The notes under the pieces: generated by a model | The model's database searches: none | The model's input: only the letters and a program-made list of their open reading frames with translations | Told to the model about the DNA's origin: nothing | In this document: positions 41,614 through 50,430 of the stretch, in pieces | How positions within the stretch are numbered: position 1 is the stretch's first letter | Layout of the letters: each line of letters begins with the position of its first letter | Origin: Acinetobacter ihumii | GTDB lineage: Bacteria > Pseudomonadota > Gammaproteobacteria > Pseudomonadales > Moraxellaceae | Length of the DNA: 64,000 bases | Assembly (NCBI RefSeq): GCF_900625095.1 | Contig: NZ_LR130760.1 | Span: 1,187,123 to 1,251,122, forward strand | Reading direction: 5' to 3' | Position numbers and translations under genes: made by a program

Positions 41614-42049
41614 AACTTTACGTCAACTAATATTTCTAAGCCCTTAGAAATATATCTATAAAAATGTCTATAAAGAGTTTACAGACAGCCCTTTAGTCCA
41701 TTCGTCACACAAAGAAGAATGGAAAGAGTTTTTTGTAAAAAAACTCTCCTCGAAGTGAAAAACAAAAAGCTTTTCAAAAAAATTGCACGACACAAACTTC
41801 CACTTAAAAGCGAAGAGCTTATTAAAGTGCTGAAATAATTAGAATGGAGCGTTAACAAAAATTAAACAATCATAAAATGTGCAAAGTTTACTGCATATCC
41901 AGTTCCATCTGGTCATTTAAGCTTCCATTTGAACAATTACTAATCAATAATAGTCTAGACATTAGTCTAATATGCTTTAGATTGATCTTTTCATTTTATT
42001 TTTATGTCATAGTTCTAACATTCATTTATTTAAGAAATGTTGATCACAC
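41614..42049. other. Divergent intergenic region dctA / trpD2-like gene
   Basis: 436 bases. It holds the dctA-proximal palindrome (41631-41652), a GAGTTTTTT/AAAAAACTC hairpin (41726-41746), a 39-codon basic open frame (41719-41838, not called as a gene), and two TAGTCTA direct repeats 12 bases apart near 41951-41969. Confidence 0.5.
41631..41652. promoter_or_regulatory. Perfect 22-bp palindrome upstream of dctA
   Basis: TATTTCTAAG-CC-CTTAGAAATA, 17 bases before the dctA ATG. It could be an operator or a hairpin at the start of the messenger. Confidence 0.5.
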
Positions 42050-43060
42050 ATGAATACTAAGAAAAATCTGTATAAAAATAGTGAACATCCTTTTGCTCAA
42101 TATGTACGCATATTAGGTAAAGGTAAAACAGGTTCACGTTCGCTCACGCATGATGAAGCCTATACAGCCTTTTCAATGATTTTAAAAGGTGAAGTTCTTG
42201 ACGTACAATTGGGTGCATTTTTAATGCTCTTGCGGGTTAAAGAAGAATCTGTTGAAGAGCTTACAGGTTTTGTTCGTGCCACTAAGGATCAACTTAATTT
42301 TCAACCCTTAAACGTCGATCTGGACTGGTCATCCTATGCGGGTAAACGTAAACATTATCCATGGTTTTTATTGGCTGCATTAACTTTGGCAAAACAGGGT
42401 TATATTATTGTCATGCATGGCGCAGCAGGACATACCATCAATCGGGTGTATACTGAACAAGTTTTAGAATATTTAGATTATCCAATTTGTCAGTCCGAAC
42501 AAGATGTTCATCAACAATTACAGCAACAACATTTTGCCTATTTACCACTTGAAGCAATTTCACCCGTCTTAAATGACATGATCGCGTTACGCAATGTCAT
42601 GGGCTTACGTTCACCAGTACATACTTTGGCACGGCTGATTAATCCATTTAACGCCAAAGCGACTTTACAGGCCATCTTTCATCCTGCTTATCGCACATCA
42701 CATCAACAAGCGGCTTATCAACTTGGATATCAAAATAGTGCGGTTATTAAAGGCGAAGGTGGAGAGTTCGAACGCAATCCTGATGCAAAAACGCTCATTT
42801 GCGGCATTCAAAATGGTGAATTGTATGAGCATGAGTTACTGAAGCTAACGCCGGAACGCAGTCCTACTGAAGAAGAACTGGATTTAGCTGAATTTAAAAA
42901 AGTATGGCTAGGACAGCAGACGCACGAATATGGTGAAATGGCCATCATTGAAACCATGGGAATTGCACTTTATACCATGGGTGTGGTCAATCAGTATGAT
43001 GATGCCATGAAAAAAGCAAAAGCACTTTGGAATACTCGATTCGACAAAGTGCTTGAGTGA
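42050..43060 (+). CDS. TrpD2/YbiB-type glycosyltransferase-family protein
   Basis: 336 residues with the anthranilate phosphoribosyltransferase fold. The N-terminal helical domain is typical (LTHDEAYTAFSMILKGEVLD, LGAFLMLLRVKEESVEEL). True TrpD has a glycine-rich GTGGD loop for PRPP; here the matching place reads MHGAAGHTINR, and the anthranilate site is not evident. This is the mark of the YbiB/TrpD2 group, reported to bind nucleic acid rather than make tryptophan. No trp genes are nearby. It converges with the YeaC-like gene, 23 bases away. Confidence 0.87.
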   Translation: MNTKKNLYKNSEHPFAQYVRILGKGKTGSRSLTHDEAYTAFSMILKGEVLDVQLGAFLMLLRVKEESVEELTGFVRATKDQLNFQPLNVDLDWSSYAGKRKHYPWFLLAALTLAKQGYIIVMHGAAGHTINRVYTEQVLEYLDYPICQSEQDVHQQLQQQHFAYLPLEAISPVLNDMIALRNVMGLRSPVHTLARLINPFNAKATLQAIFHPAYRTSHQQAAYQLGYQNSAVIKGEGGEFERNPDAKTLICGIQNGELYEHELLKLTPERSPTEEELDLAEFKKVWLGQQTHEYGEMAIIETMGIALYTMGVVNQYDDAMKKAKALWNTRFDKVLE

Positions 43061-43083
43061 GAGTTGCTCACAACCCATGAGGT

Positions 43084-43356
43084 TTAAATAAAGCGAATTG
43101 GTTTAAATTCAGCATCATGTTGCGGTTCATGTGAATCACACTCCTCGCCTTCTTGTTTTTTACCTTTGTCGATATAACCTGTACGTTCTTTTGCTGGAAC
43201 ATGTTGATGCTCCCATGCAATGACTGCCTGCATACAGATTTGACGTTGCTCTTGTGTGAGAGCAACCCCATTAGGCCATTTACCAATTTCGACTGCGGTT
43301 TTTAAACGCTCTACAATATCTGGGTCTAAAACAGCCAGCATTTGTTCAATGTTCAT
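43084..43356 (-). CDS. YeaC-like protein (DUF1315)
   Basis: 90 residues. Its first half closely follows E. coli YeaC: LDPDIVERLKTAVEIGKWPN, GVALTQEQRQICMQAVIAWE. The C-terminal half is polar and ends AEFKPIRFI, like the KPIAMF end of YeaC. Function is unknown. Its ATG overlaps the nadK stop by four bases (43353-43356), with AGGA just upstream inside nadK, so the two are translationally coupled. Confidence 0.88.
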   Translation of the reverse strand: MNIEQMLAVLDPDIVERLKTAVEIGKWPNGVALTQEQRQICMQAVIAWEHQHVPAKERTGYIDKGKKQEGEECDSHEPQHDAEFKPIRFI

Positions 43357-44273
43357 ACATCATCCTGCTGTTGGAAAGAGTCAAAGTCCTGATTCCAGCC
43401 AAGCTTTGTACGGCAAGCCATATAAAAGTCATAACCGGGTGGATGTAATAAGTTTAACTTAAATGGATGTTTTCGGATATGTACCGTATCACCGACATTC
43501 AAAGAAATACTATTTTGCCCATCTGCACTGACCATAGGTAAAACACGATTTTCCCGAATATTCAATTTAATTTCACTGTGTCCACTGACCACTATGGGGC
43601 GTGAAGATAATGTATGTGGATGCATCGGAACAAGAGCAATGGCATCCATACCCGGATGTAAAATTGGACCACCACCAGATAATGCATAAGCAGTTGAACC
43701 TGTCGGTGTCGATACAATCAAGCCATCACTGTGCTGACGGTAAACGTATTGGCCATCAATATTGAGTTCAAAATCGATCATATGGACAGATCGACCCGAA
43801 TGTAAAACCACATCATTGAGTGCAATCGCATCATAAATGGTTTGACCTTTAGAGCGAACTTCCATTTCCAGTAAAAAACGGCGATCTAATTGAAAATGGC
43901 CTTGTAATACCTTATCCAGCTTAAAGATCACTTCGGAAGGCGTAATATCAGTCAAAAAACCCAAACGTCCGCGGTTGACCCCAATTACTGGCGTATTATG
44001 CCGAACCAGTGCACGAGCCGCATGTAGCAAAGAGCCATCTCCACCCACCACGATCACCAAGTCAACCACTTCACCCAGTAAACTACGACTTACACTTTGG
44101 GTATTGCTCTGGGAAACCAGCTTGGCCGTTTCCTGATCAAATACTGGATGCAGACCTAAATGCAATAGATGGTCATGAATAAGACTTAAAGTTTCAATAA
44201 CTGATGATTTATCAGGACGACCAATAAGGCCAATATTACGAAAAGATTTAGCTGAAATATGTGCAGACTGCAT
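43353..44273 (-). CDS. nadK: NAD kinase
   Basis: Phosphorylates NAD to NADP. It has 306 residues. The GGDGS motif at 77-81 (VIVVGGDGSLLHAARA) carries Ser in place of the common Thr; GVNRGRLGFLTDI, LNDVVLHSG, and the later SDGLIVSTPTGSTAYALSGG are the substrate-binding segments. It is followed by the YeaC-like gene in a four-base overlap. The 411-base region upstream is shared with mrcB. Confidence 0.96.
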   Translation of the reverse strand: MQSAHISAKSFRNIGLIGRPDKSSVIETLSLIHDHLLHLGLHPVFDQETAKLVSQSNTQSVSRSLLGEVVDLVIVVGGDGSLLHAARALVRHNTPVIGVNRGRLGFLTDITPSEVIFKLDKVLQGHFQLDRRFLLEMEVRSKGQTIYDAIALNDVVLHSGRSVHMIDFELNIDGQYVYRQHSDGLIVSTPTGSTAYALSGGGPILHPGMDAIALVPMHPHTLSSRPIVVSGHSEIKLNIRENRVLPMVSADGQNSISLNVGDTVHIRKHPFKLNLLHPPGYDFYMACRTKLGWNQDFDSFQQQDDV

Positions 44274-44684
44274 TGGATGCCTATAAGTTAAAACCAGTAT
44301 AGGATTGGTCTGTGAACCATCGCTTATCTTTGATCAAGTTTGATCAATGCATTTTTACGGATTTTAAATAACCGTTATCGCAACATTGAGGACTTTTAAC
44401 AGTTGCCTATTGCAAATCAGTTAAACCCCAGAATCACAGTGCATATTAAAATCATAACCAGTGGCATGGTTTTAATCAGCTTAATATAACACACAAATTC
44501 TAAAATCGTGTCGAATCAATTTGAACGAGTAGGCTTGAAAAAATTGAAGATTATCAAAACAGTGAATTCAATATGGTTAAATGCCTAAATTCAGTTTTTT
44601 CATCTTGTTCACAGATTTAGCATTGCAAAATATATAAAAGCTATCGCATGATTAGCACACTTTGTTGGCTTTTATGACAGATTT
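44274..44684. other. Divergent intergenic region nadK / mrcB
   Basis: 411 bases with no gene seen. It holds two TTGATCAA palindromes exactly ten bases apart (44330-44347) and an AACCA/TGGTT dyad near 44456-44471. Confidence 0.5.
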
Positions 44685-47081
44685 ATGAAGTTTGAACGTG
44701 GCATAGGCTTTTTTGCGCTTATTTTTTCAGTGATTGTGATTGGCGGTTTTCTTGCGCTCAGTATTTATTTGGTTCGATTAGATAATATCATTCGCGATAA
44801 ATTTGAAGGTCAGCGTTGGGACATTCCTGCAAAAGTGTTTGCGCGGCCATTAGAACTTTATACCAATGCACCGGTAACGCAGTCAGACTTTAGTAATGAA
44901 CTGGGCTTGTTGGGTTATAAAAGTGCGCAAAACTATACCAAGTCGGGAAGCTATGTCACTCAAGGCAACACCGTTTATGTGCATACCCGTGGTTTTGATT
45001 TTGGTGACAGCACTGAGCCTGAGCAAGTTTTACAAGTCAGCTTTGCCAATGATCAAATTGCTGATATTCGTGCCACTAAGCCTTCGTCTACTGGCATTGC
45101 CCGACTTGAACCGTTATTAATTGGCGGAATTTATCCCCAACACAATGAAGATCGTGTGCTGATTAAACTGGATAAAGTGCCAAAAACACTCATCGAAGCT
45201 TTAGTTGCGACCGAAGACCGTAATTTTTATAAGCATCATGGGATTTCAGTGCGCGGTACGGCTCGCGCTTTGGTCAGTAATGTTACGGGTGGTAAACGTC
45301 AAGGGGGGTCAACCCTGACTCAACAATTGGTCAAAAACTTTTATCTCAGTCCTGAACGCACCTTAAAGCGTAAGGTCAATGAAGCCTTAATGGCGATGTT
45401 ACTGGAGTTGCATTACAGTAAAGATGAAATTCTGGAAGCGTATTTAAATGAAGTCAATCTTGGACAAAATGGCAGTTATTCCATTAATGGTTACGGTTTA
45501 GCGTCACAGTTCTACTTTGGTTTACCACTACGTGAATTAAATATTGCTCAACAGGCTTACTTGGTGGGTTTAGTACAAGGCCCTTCTCTTTATAATCCAT
45601 GGCGTAATCCTGAAGGGGCTTTAAAACGTCGTAATATCGTGTTGAATAATATGCTGGTGATGGGTTATTTAACGCAGGATGAGTATGAACGAGAAACTGC
45701 TCGTCCATTAGGAATTGTCTCCAAGCCAAGTTTAGGGCCAGCTAAATTCCCTGATTTTCTGGATATTGTCCGTCGTCAACTCCGTTCTGAATATCAGGAA
45801 AATGATTTAACCAATCAGGGCTTGCGTATTTTTACGACACTTGATCCGATTGCTCAGACACGCATCCAGAATTCATTTAAAGCCACAGTTGAACAGTTGG
45901 CTAAACGTAATCCAGCACGTTTGAAGGATTTACAGGGTGCTGTGCTAGTTTCACATCCAGAAAATGGGGAGCTGATCGCAGCGGTAGGCTCGACTCAAGA
46001 TTTCACAGGATTTAACCGTGCTGTTGATGCCAAACGTCAAGTTGGTTCCTTACTTAAGCCTGTCATTTATTTAAGTGCAATTGAATCAGGTCGCTATACA
46101 TGGGCCAGTCAAATTCAGGATTCCGCAGTTAATATTCCTATTGGCGGTGACAAAAGCTGGACTCCGAAAAACTATAGTGGCGGTGAACATGGTGTTGTGA
46201 CATTGCAACAAGCTTTGGCAAACTCATATAACCTTTCTGCGGTACGTTTAGGACAAGAATTTGGATTATCGTCTTTTAGTAATCATTTGAAGAAATTTGG
46301 CGTAACTTCAGATATTCCAAATTATCCTTCGGCATTTTTAGGTGCAGTCAATATGTCGCCGATGGAAATGCTCAGTATCTATGGCAACTTTGCAACAGGC
46401 GGCTTTAAATACCCGACTCGCGCTATTCGTTCAGTCGTGGATGCCAATGGTCATGTATTAGAGCGTTTCGGTTTGAATGTTCAACAAACCATTGATCCCT
46501 CAGCCGCTTACATTTTGAATTACGGCTTGCAACAGGTCATGCGTTCTGGGACAGGGAAAGCAGCCTATAGTAGCTTGTCCTCAGATTTATATCTGGCCGG
46601 TAAATCCGGAACCACCAACGATACACGTGATTCATGGTTCGCAGGTTATTCAGGTAATCATCTGGCAGTGGTATGGCTCGGTCTGGATGACAACAAAGTT
46701 ACGGGGTTAACTGGTTCTTCAGGTGCCTTACCTGTATGGACCAATGTCATGAAACAAGTACGTCAGCAGCCCGTGAATTTACGTCAACCTGATGAAGTTC
46801 AATGGCAATGGATTGATTCTGCTACAGGTAATTTATCCGCTCAGGGTTGCGAAGGCGCCATGTATATCCCAATGTTGCGGCATAATGTTCCCCGTCAGGC
46901 AACATTGTGTGGATTGCCTCATTATCAGGTTGAACCGACTTACAATTCCGATACGGAAAATGCTGATACAAATCCACCATCAAACGATAGCATCGACAAC
47001 TACATTCGCGACAGTGAAGATCAAATGCAAAATGATCTATCTAATCATCGTGTAATTTCAAGCGGTAGCTATTCAAATTAA
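44685..47081 (+). CDS. mrcB: Penicillin-binding protein 1b
   Basis: 798-residue bifunctional class A PBP that polymerises and cross-links peptidoglycan. Order: N-terminal membrane anchor (~8-30), UB2H-like region (~45-135), glycosyltransferase with catalytic Glu177 in ATEDRNFYKHHGIS and RQGGSTLTQQLVKNFYL, then transpeptidase with SxxK at Ser455-Lys458 (GSLLKP), SxN at 514-516 (SYN) and KSG at 640-642. The tail is acidic and unconserved. The UB2H-like region suggests activation by an outer-membrane LpoB-type lipoprotein. The ATG at 44685 has no clear ribosome site. A lipoprotein gene follows after 37 bases. Confidence 0.95.
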   Translation: MKFERGIGFFALIFSVIVIGGFLALSIYLVRLDNIIRDKFEGQRWDIPAKVFARPLELYTNAPVTQSDFSNELGLLGYKSAQNYTKSGSYVTQGNTVYVHTRGFDFGDSTEPEQVLQVSFANDQIADIRATKPSSTGIARLEPLLIGGIYPQHNEDRVLIKLDKVPKTLIEALVATEDRNFYKHHGISVRGTARALVSNVTGGKRQGGSTLTQQLVKNFYLSPERTLKRKVNEALMAMLLELHYSKDEILEAYLNEVNLGQNGSYSINGYGLASQFYFGLPLRELNIAQQAYLVGLVQGPSLYNPWRNPEGALKRRNIVLNNMLVMGYLTQDEYERETARPLGIVSKPSLGPAKFPDFLDIVRRQLRSEYQENDLTNQGLRIFTTLDPIAQTRIQNSFKATVEQLAKRNPARLKDLQGAVLVSHPENGELIAAVGSTQDFTGFNRAVDAKRQVGSLLKPVIYLSAIESGRYTWASQIQDSAVNIPIGGDKSWTPKNYSGGEHGVVTLQQALANSYNLSAVRLGQEFGLSSFSNHLKKFGVTSDIPNYPSAFLGAVNMSPMEMLSIYGNFATGGFKYPTRAIRSVVDANGHVLERFGLNVQQTIDPSAAYILNYGLQQVMRSGTGKAAYSSLSSDLYLAGKSGTTNDTRDSWFAGYSGNHLAVVWLGLDDNKVTGLTGSSGALPVWTNVMKQVRQQPVNLRQPDEVQWQWIDSATGNLSAQGCEGAMYIPMLRHNVPRQATLCGLPHYQVEPTYNSDTENADTNPPSNDSIDNYIRDSEDQMQNDLSNHRVISSGSYSN

Positions 47082-47118
47082 TGATATGAATGAATTGGTA
47101 AGAAGAGATTTTAGACCT

Positions 47119-47673
47119 ATGTGGAAGCAAAGTTTTTTAGCATTAACCATGGTTGCTTTTGTGGGATGTTCGACATTGCCGATGCAGGAAGAGCAGAAGA
47201 AAGCACCACAAAAGCCAAGCGAGCCTGCTAAAAAGACTGTTGAAACACCAGACGGTGTCAAAATCACGCCGTATGAACAGGATGAAATTAAACGTAAATC
47301 CATGCGTGTGGTAGTGCCTGAGCAAAAAGCCAAACAACAGTTTAATGACGGAAGAACTCTGCCTGCCTTTAAAAATCTGATTCAACAGACTCAATCGGCC
47401 TATACTCAGAAAAAATGGGATGATGCAGAGCGCTTTGCCTTACAAGCACAACGTTTAGCACCTCAGGCGGCTGAAACTTTTATGTATCTGGCTTTAATTG
47501 CCAATCAGAAAGGACAATACAGTTCAGCTGAATCTTTAGCCCGTCGTGGTTTAAGTTATGCTCAATCTGATCCCATGAAAAAACAGCTTTGGCAAGCCAT
47601 TTTAGTAGCAGCTCAAAAGCAAAATCGTGCTCAAACAGTGCAACAAGCTCAACAGGCCTTAAAGTCTCTTTAA
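47119..47673 (+). CDS. TPR-like lipoprotein downstream of mrcB
   Basis: 184 residues from the ATG at 47119 (MWKQSFLALTMVAF), with the lipobox FVGC giving the lipidated Cys. An in-frame ATG at 47086 would add 11 residues. After a Pro/Lys/Glu-rich linker there are two helix pairs that look like TPR units (AYTQKKWDDAERFALQAQRL, MYLALIANQKGQYSSAESLA). Its place right after PBP1b and its lipoprotein nature make a PBP1b-linked role possible, but it does not resemble LpoB by the sequence I can see; this is inference. Confidence 0.82.
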   Translation: MWKQSFLALTMVAFVGCSTLPMQEEQKKAPQKPSEPAKKTVETPDGVKITPYEQDEIKRKSMRVVVPEQKAKQQFNDGRTLPAFKNLIQQTQSAYTQKKWDDAERFALQAQRLAPQAAETFMYLALIANQKGQYSSAESLARRGLSYAQSDPMKKQLWQAILVAAQKQNRAQTVQQAQQALKSL

Positions 47674-47719
47674 GACCTGTTAACGATAACTCGATTTTAT
47701 CTTTTATATTCGCATTCAT

Positions 47720-48616
47720 TTAAAAATGACGAATCCCTGCAATGCCATAAGCACCCGACTGCTGCGCTTTAATCAAATCATCAGGATGCAAACCGCCCAG
47801 TGCAAAAATCAGTAGATTGCTGGATGTGCTCCATTCTGACAATGTCTGCCAGCCTAAGGCTTTCGTGTCTGGATGGGTTTGGGTCGTCTGAATTGGACTA
47901 ATAAACGCGGCATCACAGCCGACATGCTCGGCATGCTGTAACGCAACACGATCATGACATGCTACGATATAACGCTTTCCAGTGTTTAAATCCCCTTTTT
48001 TCAATTGCATTAATTGATGCTGCTTTAGATGCAGGGTTTTAATCATGATTTTTAAAGTGTTGGGTAGTTGTTGAAAATGCTCAACATTTAAAATGAGCTT
48101 GGCTAAAACACTTGGCGAATATTGAAGTAAATCTTGCGCTTGAAACTGTTCTGTATCAACCCGCCAGTACAATAAAGAGTCGTGTGCTAAATTCAAGGCA
48201 TGCACATGAGAACCAACTTTAATAAAATGCGGCCAGACTAAACGTTGAATAATCGCCTCATTGGCTTTAGGAAAATTAAGTTGAGTGAGTTGATCACGAC
48301 TGTACCATGTCCATGGTGGCTGAATTAAACCTAATAAATTTTCAGGAACATAGGTATAAAACAAATGAAGATTTACAATAACATCATCATATTCATGCTG
48401 AATAAGATCAAATGGATACCATTGTTTTAATCCAATCCCGACTTCTTCATAAATCTCACGACGACATGCATCTTCTGGACTTTCGCCCTGCTCCACTTTA
48501 CCACCAGGAAATTCATATTTATTACCCTGATGCTGTTTTGCTTCACGCCAGCCGACGAGCACTTTTCCATGATAAAAAAGTAATCCAATCGCAATATCTA
48601 TAATGGGTTTCGGCAT
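47720..48616 (-). CDS. Nudix hydrolase fused to ThiE/TenI-like domain
   Basis: 298 residues. Residues ~1-130 form a MutT-type Nudix domain; the box is complete, from GGKVEQGESPEDACRR to EIYEEVGI. Residues ~185-298 resemble the thiamine-phosphate synthase barrel (RYIVACHDRVALQHAEHVGC, AAFISPIQTTQTHP, FALGGLHPDDL, GAYGIAGIRHF). This MutT-ThiE fusion is known in Pseudomonas and relatives; the Nudix part probably cleans oxidised dGTP, while the second domain has no settled role. It converges with the lipoprotein gene. Confidence 0.9.
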   Translation of the reverse strand: MPKPIIDIAIGLLFYHGKVLVGWREAKQHQGNKYEFPGGKVEQGESPEDACRREIYEEVGIGLKQWYPFDLIQHEYDDVIVNLHLFYTYVPENLLGLIQPPWTWYSRDQLTQLNFPKANEAIIQRLVWPHFIKVGSHVHALNLAHDSLLYWRVDTEQFQAQDLLQYSPSVLAKLILNVEHFQQLPNTLKIMIKTLHLKQHQLMQLKKGDLNTGKRYIVACHDRVALQHAEHVGCDAAFISPIQTTQTHPDTKALGWQTLSEWSTSSNLLIFALGGLHPDDLIKAQQSGAYGIAGIRHF

Positions 48617-48688
48617 AAATTTTCAGTCTTTTTCAATTTTACCCAAGTGTAAGCAAATTTTATTTTTTATAAAATGCTGTTTTTTTGA

Positions 48689-48720
48689 TTGACAGGTCTA
48701 TTCGATAATGATTATCATTT
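48689..48720 (+). promoter_or_regulatory. hemP promoter overlapped by a Fur box
   Basis: TTGACA at 48689-48694 and TATCAT at 48713-48718 (spacing 18). GATAATGATTATCATTT at 48704-48720 is a near-consensus Fur site lying over the -10, so iron repression is expected. Confidence 0.85.
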
Positions 48721-48754
48721 AATTCGTTAGCTAAAACACCACGGAGCACAACAA

Positions 48755-48925
48755 ATGAACGCACCTTTTAACCTATTTACCCGTAGCAACGAAACAACAC
48801 AATCTTTACCCATGTTGCATTCAAACAATCTATTTGCCTTAGGCCGTGAAATTCGCATCATGCATGCAGGTGAAGAATACCGCTTACGTTTAACTCGTAA
48901 TAACCGCTTAATTTTGACTAAATAA
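48755..48925 (+). CDS. hemP: Hemin uptake protein HemP
   Basis: 56-residue protein. The C-terminal half matches the HemP family: LGREIRIMHAGEEYRLRLTR then NNRLILTK at the end. HemP proteins are linked to heme uptake and in some bacteria act as regulators of the heme receptor gene. GGAG is eight bases before the ATG. A Fur box overlaps its promoter and a terminator follows, so it is an iron-regulated single-gene unit; no TonB receptor or heme transporter lies beside it. Confidence 0.9.
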   Translation: MNAPFNLFTRSNETTQSLPMLHSNNLFALGREIRIMHAGEEYRLRLTRNNRLILTK

Positions 48926-48975
48926 TTAAAATAATCGTTTAAAATAACAACACTCGTGGACAATGTAACTCAATC

Positions 48976-49004
48976 AACAGTATGGTGAAAATCATACTGT
49001 TTTT
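48976..49004 (+). terminator. Terminator of hemP
   Basis: Nine-bp stem AACAGTATG/CATACTGTT, eight-base loop, then TTTCTTT. Confidence 0.88.
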
Positions 49005-49062
49005 CTTTGTTTAGCCTTGATGTTATCAACTGGATATGGGTCTTTGAACGGACAGATTGAAC

Positions 49063-50427
49063 TCATATAGAGAAAGATTCAGCTAGCTCAAATCTAATTT
49101 CAGCGTTCAAGCCGCCTTGCTTAGAACGACTAAAATTTAACTCTGCTTGATGCAAATCTATAATTTTTTTAGTAATTGAGAGTCCTAGACCAGAGCCTTG
49201 CTGTCCTGTTCCCAAACCCCGAAAGAACCGTTGTCCAAGCCTTTGCAAGACTTCATCATCAACACCATCTCCACTATCCATGATGCTCAGTTGAATGTAA
49301 TGTTGATGGTTGTATTTGAGATTGTCCAGTTGAATCTGAACTTGCCCAAATTCAGGGGAATAACGAATAGCATTGTCCAGTAAATTGCGGATACAACTAA
49401 AGATTAACTCTCGATTTGCAAAGATGTGCGTATTGGTTGCATTGAATGATTGAAGCACCGCAATATGTTTACTGTGTGCAAATAAAGACAAGCTATCAAT
49501 AACCTCAATCACAACCTCATCAAGTGCCAAACGAGACTTGGTTAGCTCTTGTTCATGTGTCGGATCTAGCCGAGCCAATAACAGCAAATTTTCCAGTACA
49601 AGCGTACTTCGTTTTACATCAGTTTGTATCTGACTTAAATCCTGACTCAATTCAGGTAAATCTCGATATTTCCGCTGAATCAGTTGTAAGCGCATTTGTA
49701 TGGCAGACAACGGTGAGCGCAACTCATGCGAAGCATCCGCGGTAAATGATTGCTCTGCTTGCAGTGCCCGATTCAATCGCTGCAACAGTTGATTTAAAGA
49801 ATCAATCACAGGTTCAATTTCTAATAACATCTTTTGTTTCGAAATTGGCTGTAAATCTTGAGGAGATTTGCTGGTTATCGAGTGGGATAATTGCCGTAGT
49901 ACGGCTAAATCACGTCGGATTCCCCATCGAACCAGTCCACATTGCAAGCACCATAAAACGATCAGCACGATCAAATACCAAATCAGGCTTTGCCAAATTT
50001 CATCAAAACGTGCAGATAAAGGTTGGACAACAATCGTTTTTAAATGTGCTTCAGTTTTACTTTGTTCATACACGCGCCATAGCTTTCCCTGCCTCCAGAG
50101 CAATGAAAATTCAGGCTGCACGTATTGCTCAAACAAAACCGTGTCAAATGCTTTTGAGTGAGTGAGCAATTGATTGTTCCAGTACAATGCATATTGCAAG
50201 TCAAACTCATCACTGAGTTCATCCAATTGCTGCCCAGAAGGCAAATGTTGATCAGACAATAACAACATATCGGAGACTTCATCCATGATTTCATCTTGTA
50301 CGGTCATGTTGTGATAGCAACTTAAAAATACCAGCAATACAAATGCAATGGCTGCTGCGATAACGCCACTCCACAATGTCGTTCTGAGTAATTTTGACTG
50401 TAAAGATGTGGATGTAGGGTGAGACAT
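49063..50427 (-). CDS. qseC: Sensor histidine kinase, QseC type
   Basis: 454 residues, inner-membrane sensor. Membrane spans at ~17-37 and ~148-165 enclose a ~110-residue periplasmic sensor; a HAMP-like linker, then His234 in FTADASHELRSPLSA and an ATPase domain with N-box NRELIFSCIRNLLDNAIRY and GSGLGLSITKKI. The start is three bases after the qseB stop. A ygiW-like gene upstream makes the E. coli ygiW-qseB-qseC order complete, so the QseC name rests on synteny as well as domain layout. The signal sensed here is unknown. Confidence 0.88.
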   Translation of the reverse strand: MSHPTSTSLQSKLLRTTLWSGVIAAAIAFVLLVFLSCYHNMTVQDEIMDEVSDMLLLSDQHLPSGQQLDELSDEFDLQYALYWNNQLLTHSKAFDTVLFEQYVQPEFSLLWRQGKLWRVYEQSKTEAHLKTIVVQPLSARFDEIWQSLIWYLIVLIVLWCLQCGLVRWGIRRDLAVLRQLSHSITSKSPQDLQPISKQKMLLEIEPVIDSLNQLLQRLNRALQAEQSFTADASHELRSPLSAIQMRLQLIQRKYRDLPELSQDLSQIQTDVKRSTLVLENLLLLARLDPTHEQELTKSRLALDEVVIEVIDSLSLFAHSKHIAVLQSFNATNTHIFANRELIFSCIRNLLDNAIRYSPEFGQVQIQLDNLKYNHQHYIQLSIMDSGDGVDDEVLQRLGQRFFRGLGTGQQGSGLGLSITKKIIDLHQAELNFSRSKQGGLNAEIRFELAESFSI

Positions 50428-50430
50428 GTG

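Noticed and set aside
42050..43060. Anthranilate phosphoribosyltransferase (trpD)
   Set aside because: The PRPP loop GTGGD is replaced by HGAAGH and no trp genes are nearby; TrpD2/YbiB fits better.
49746..50165. 139-codon plus-strand frame inside qseC
   Set aside because: It is antisense to the kinase, whose domains are intact.
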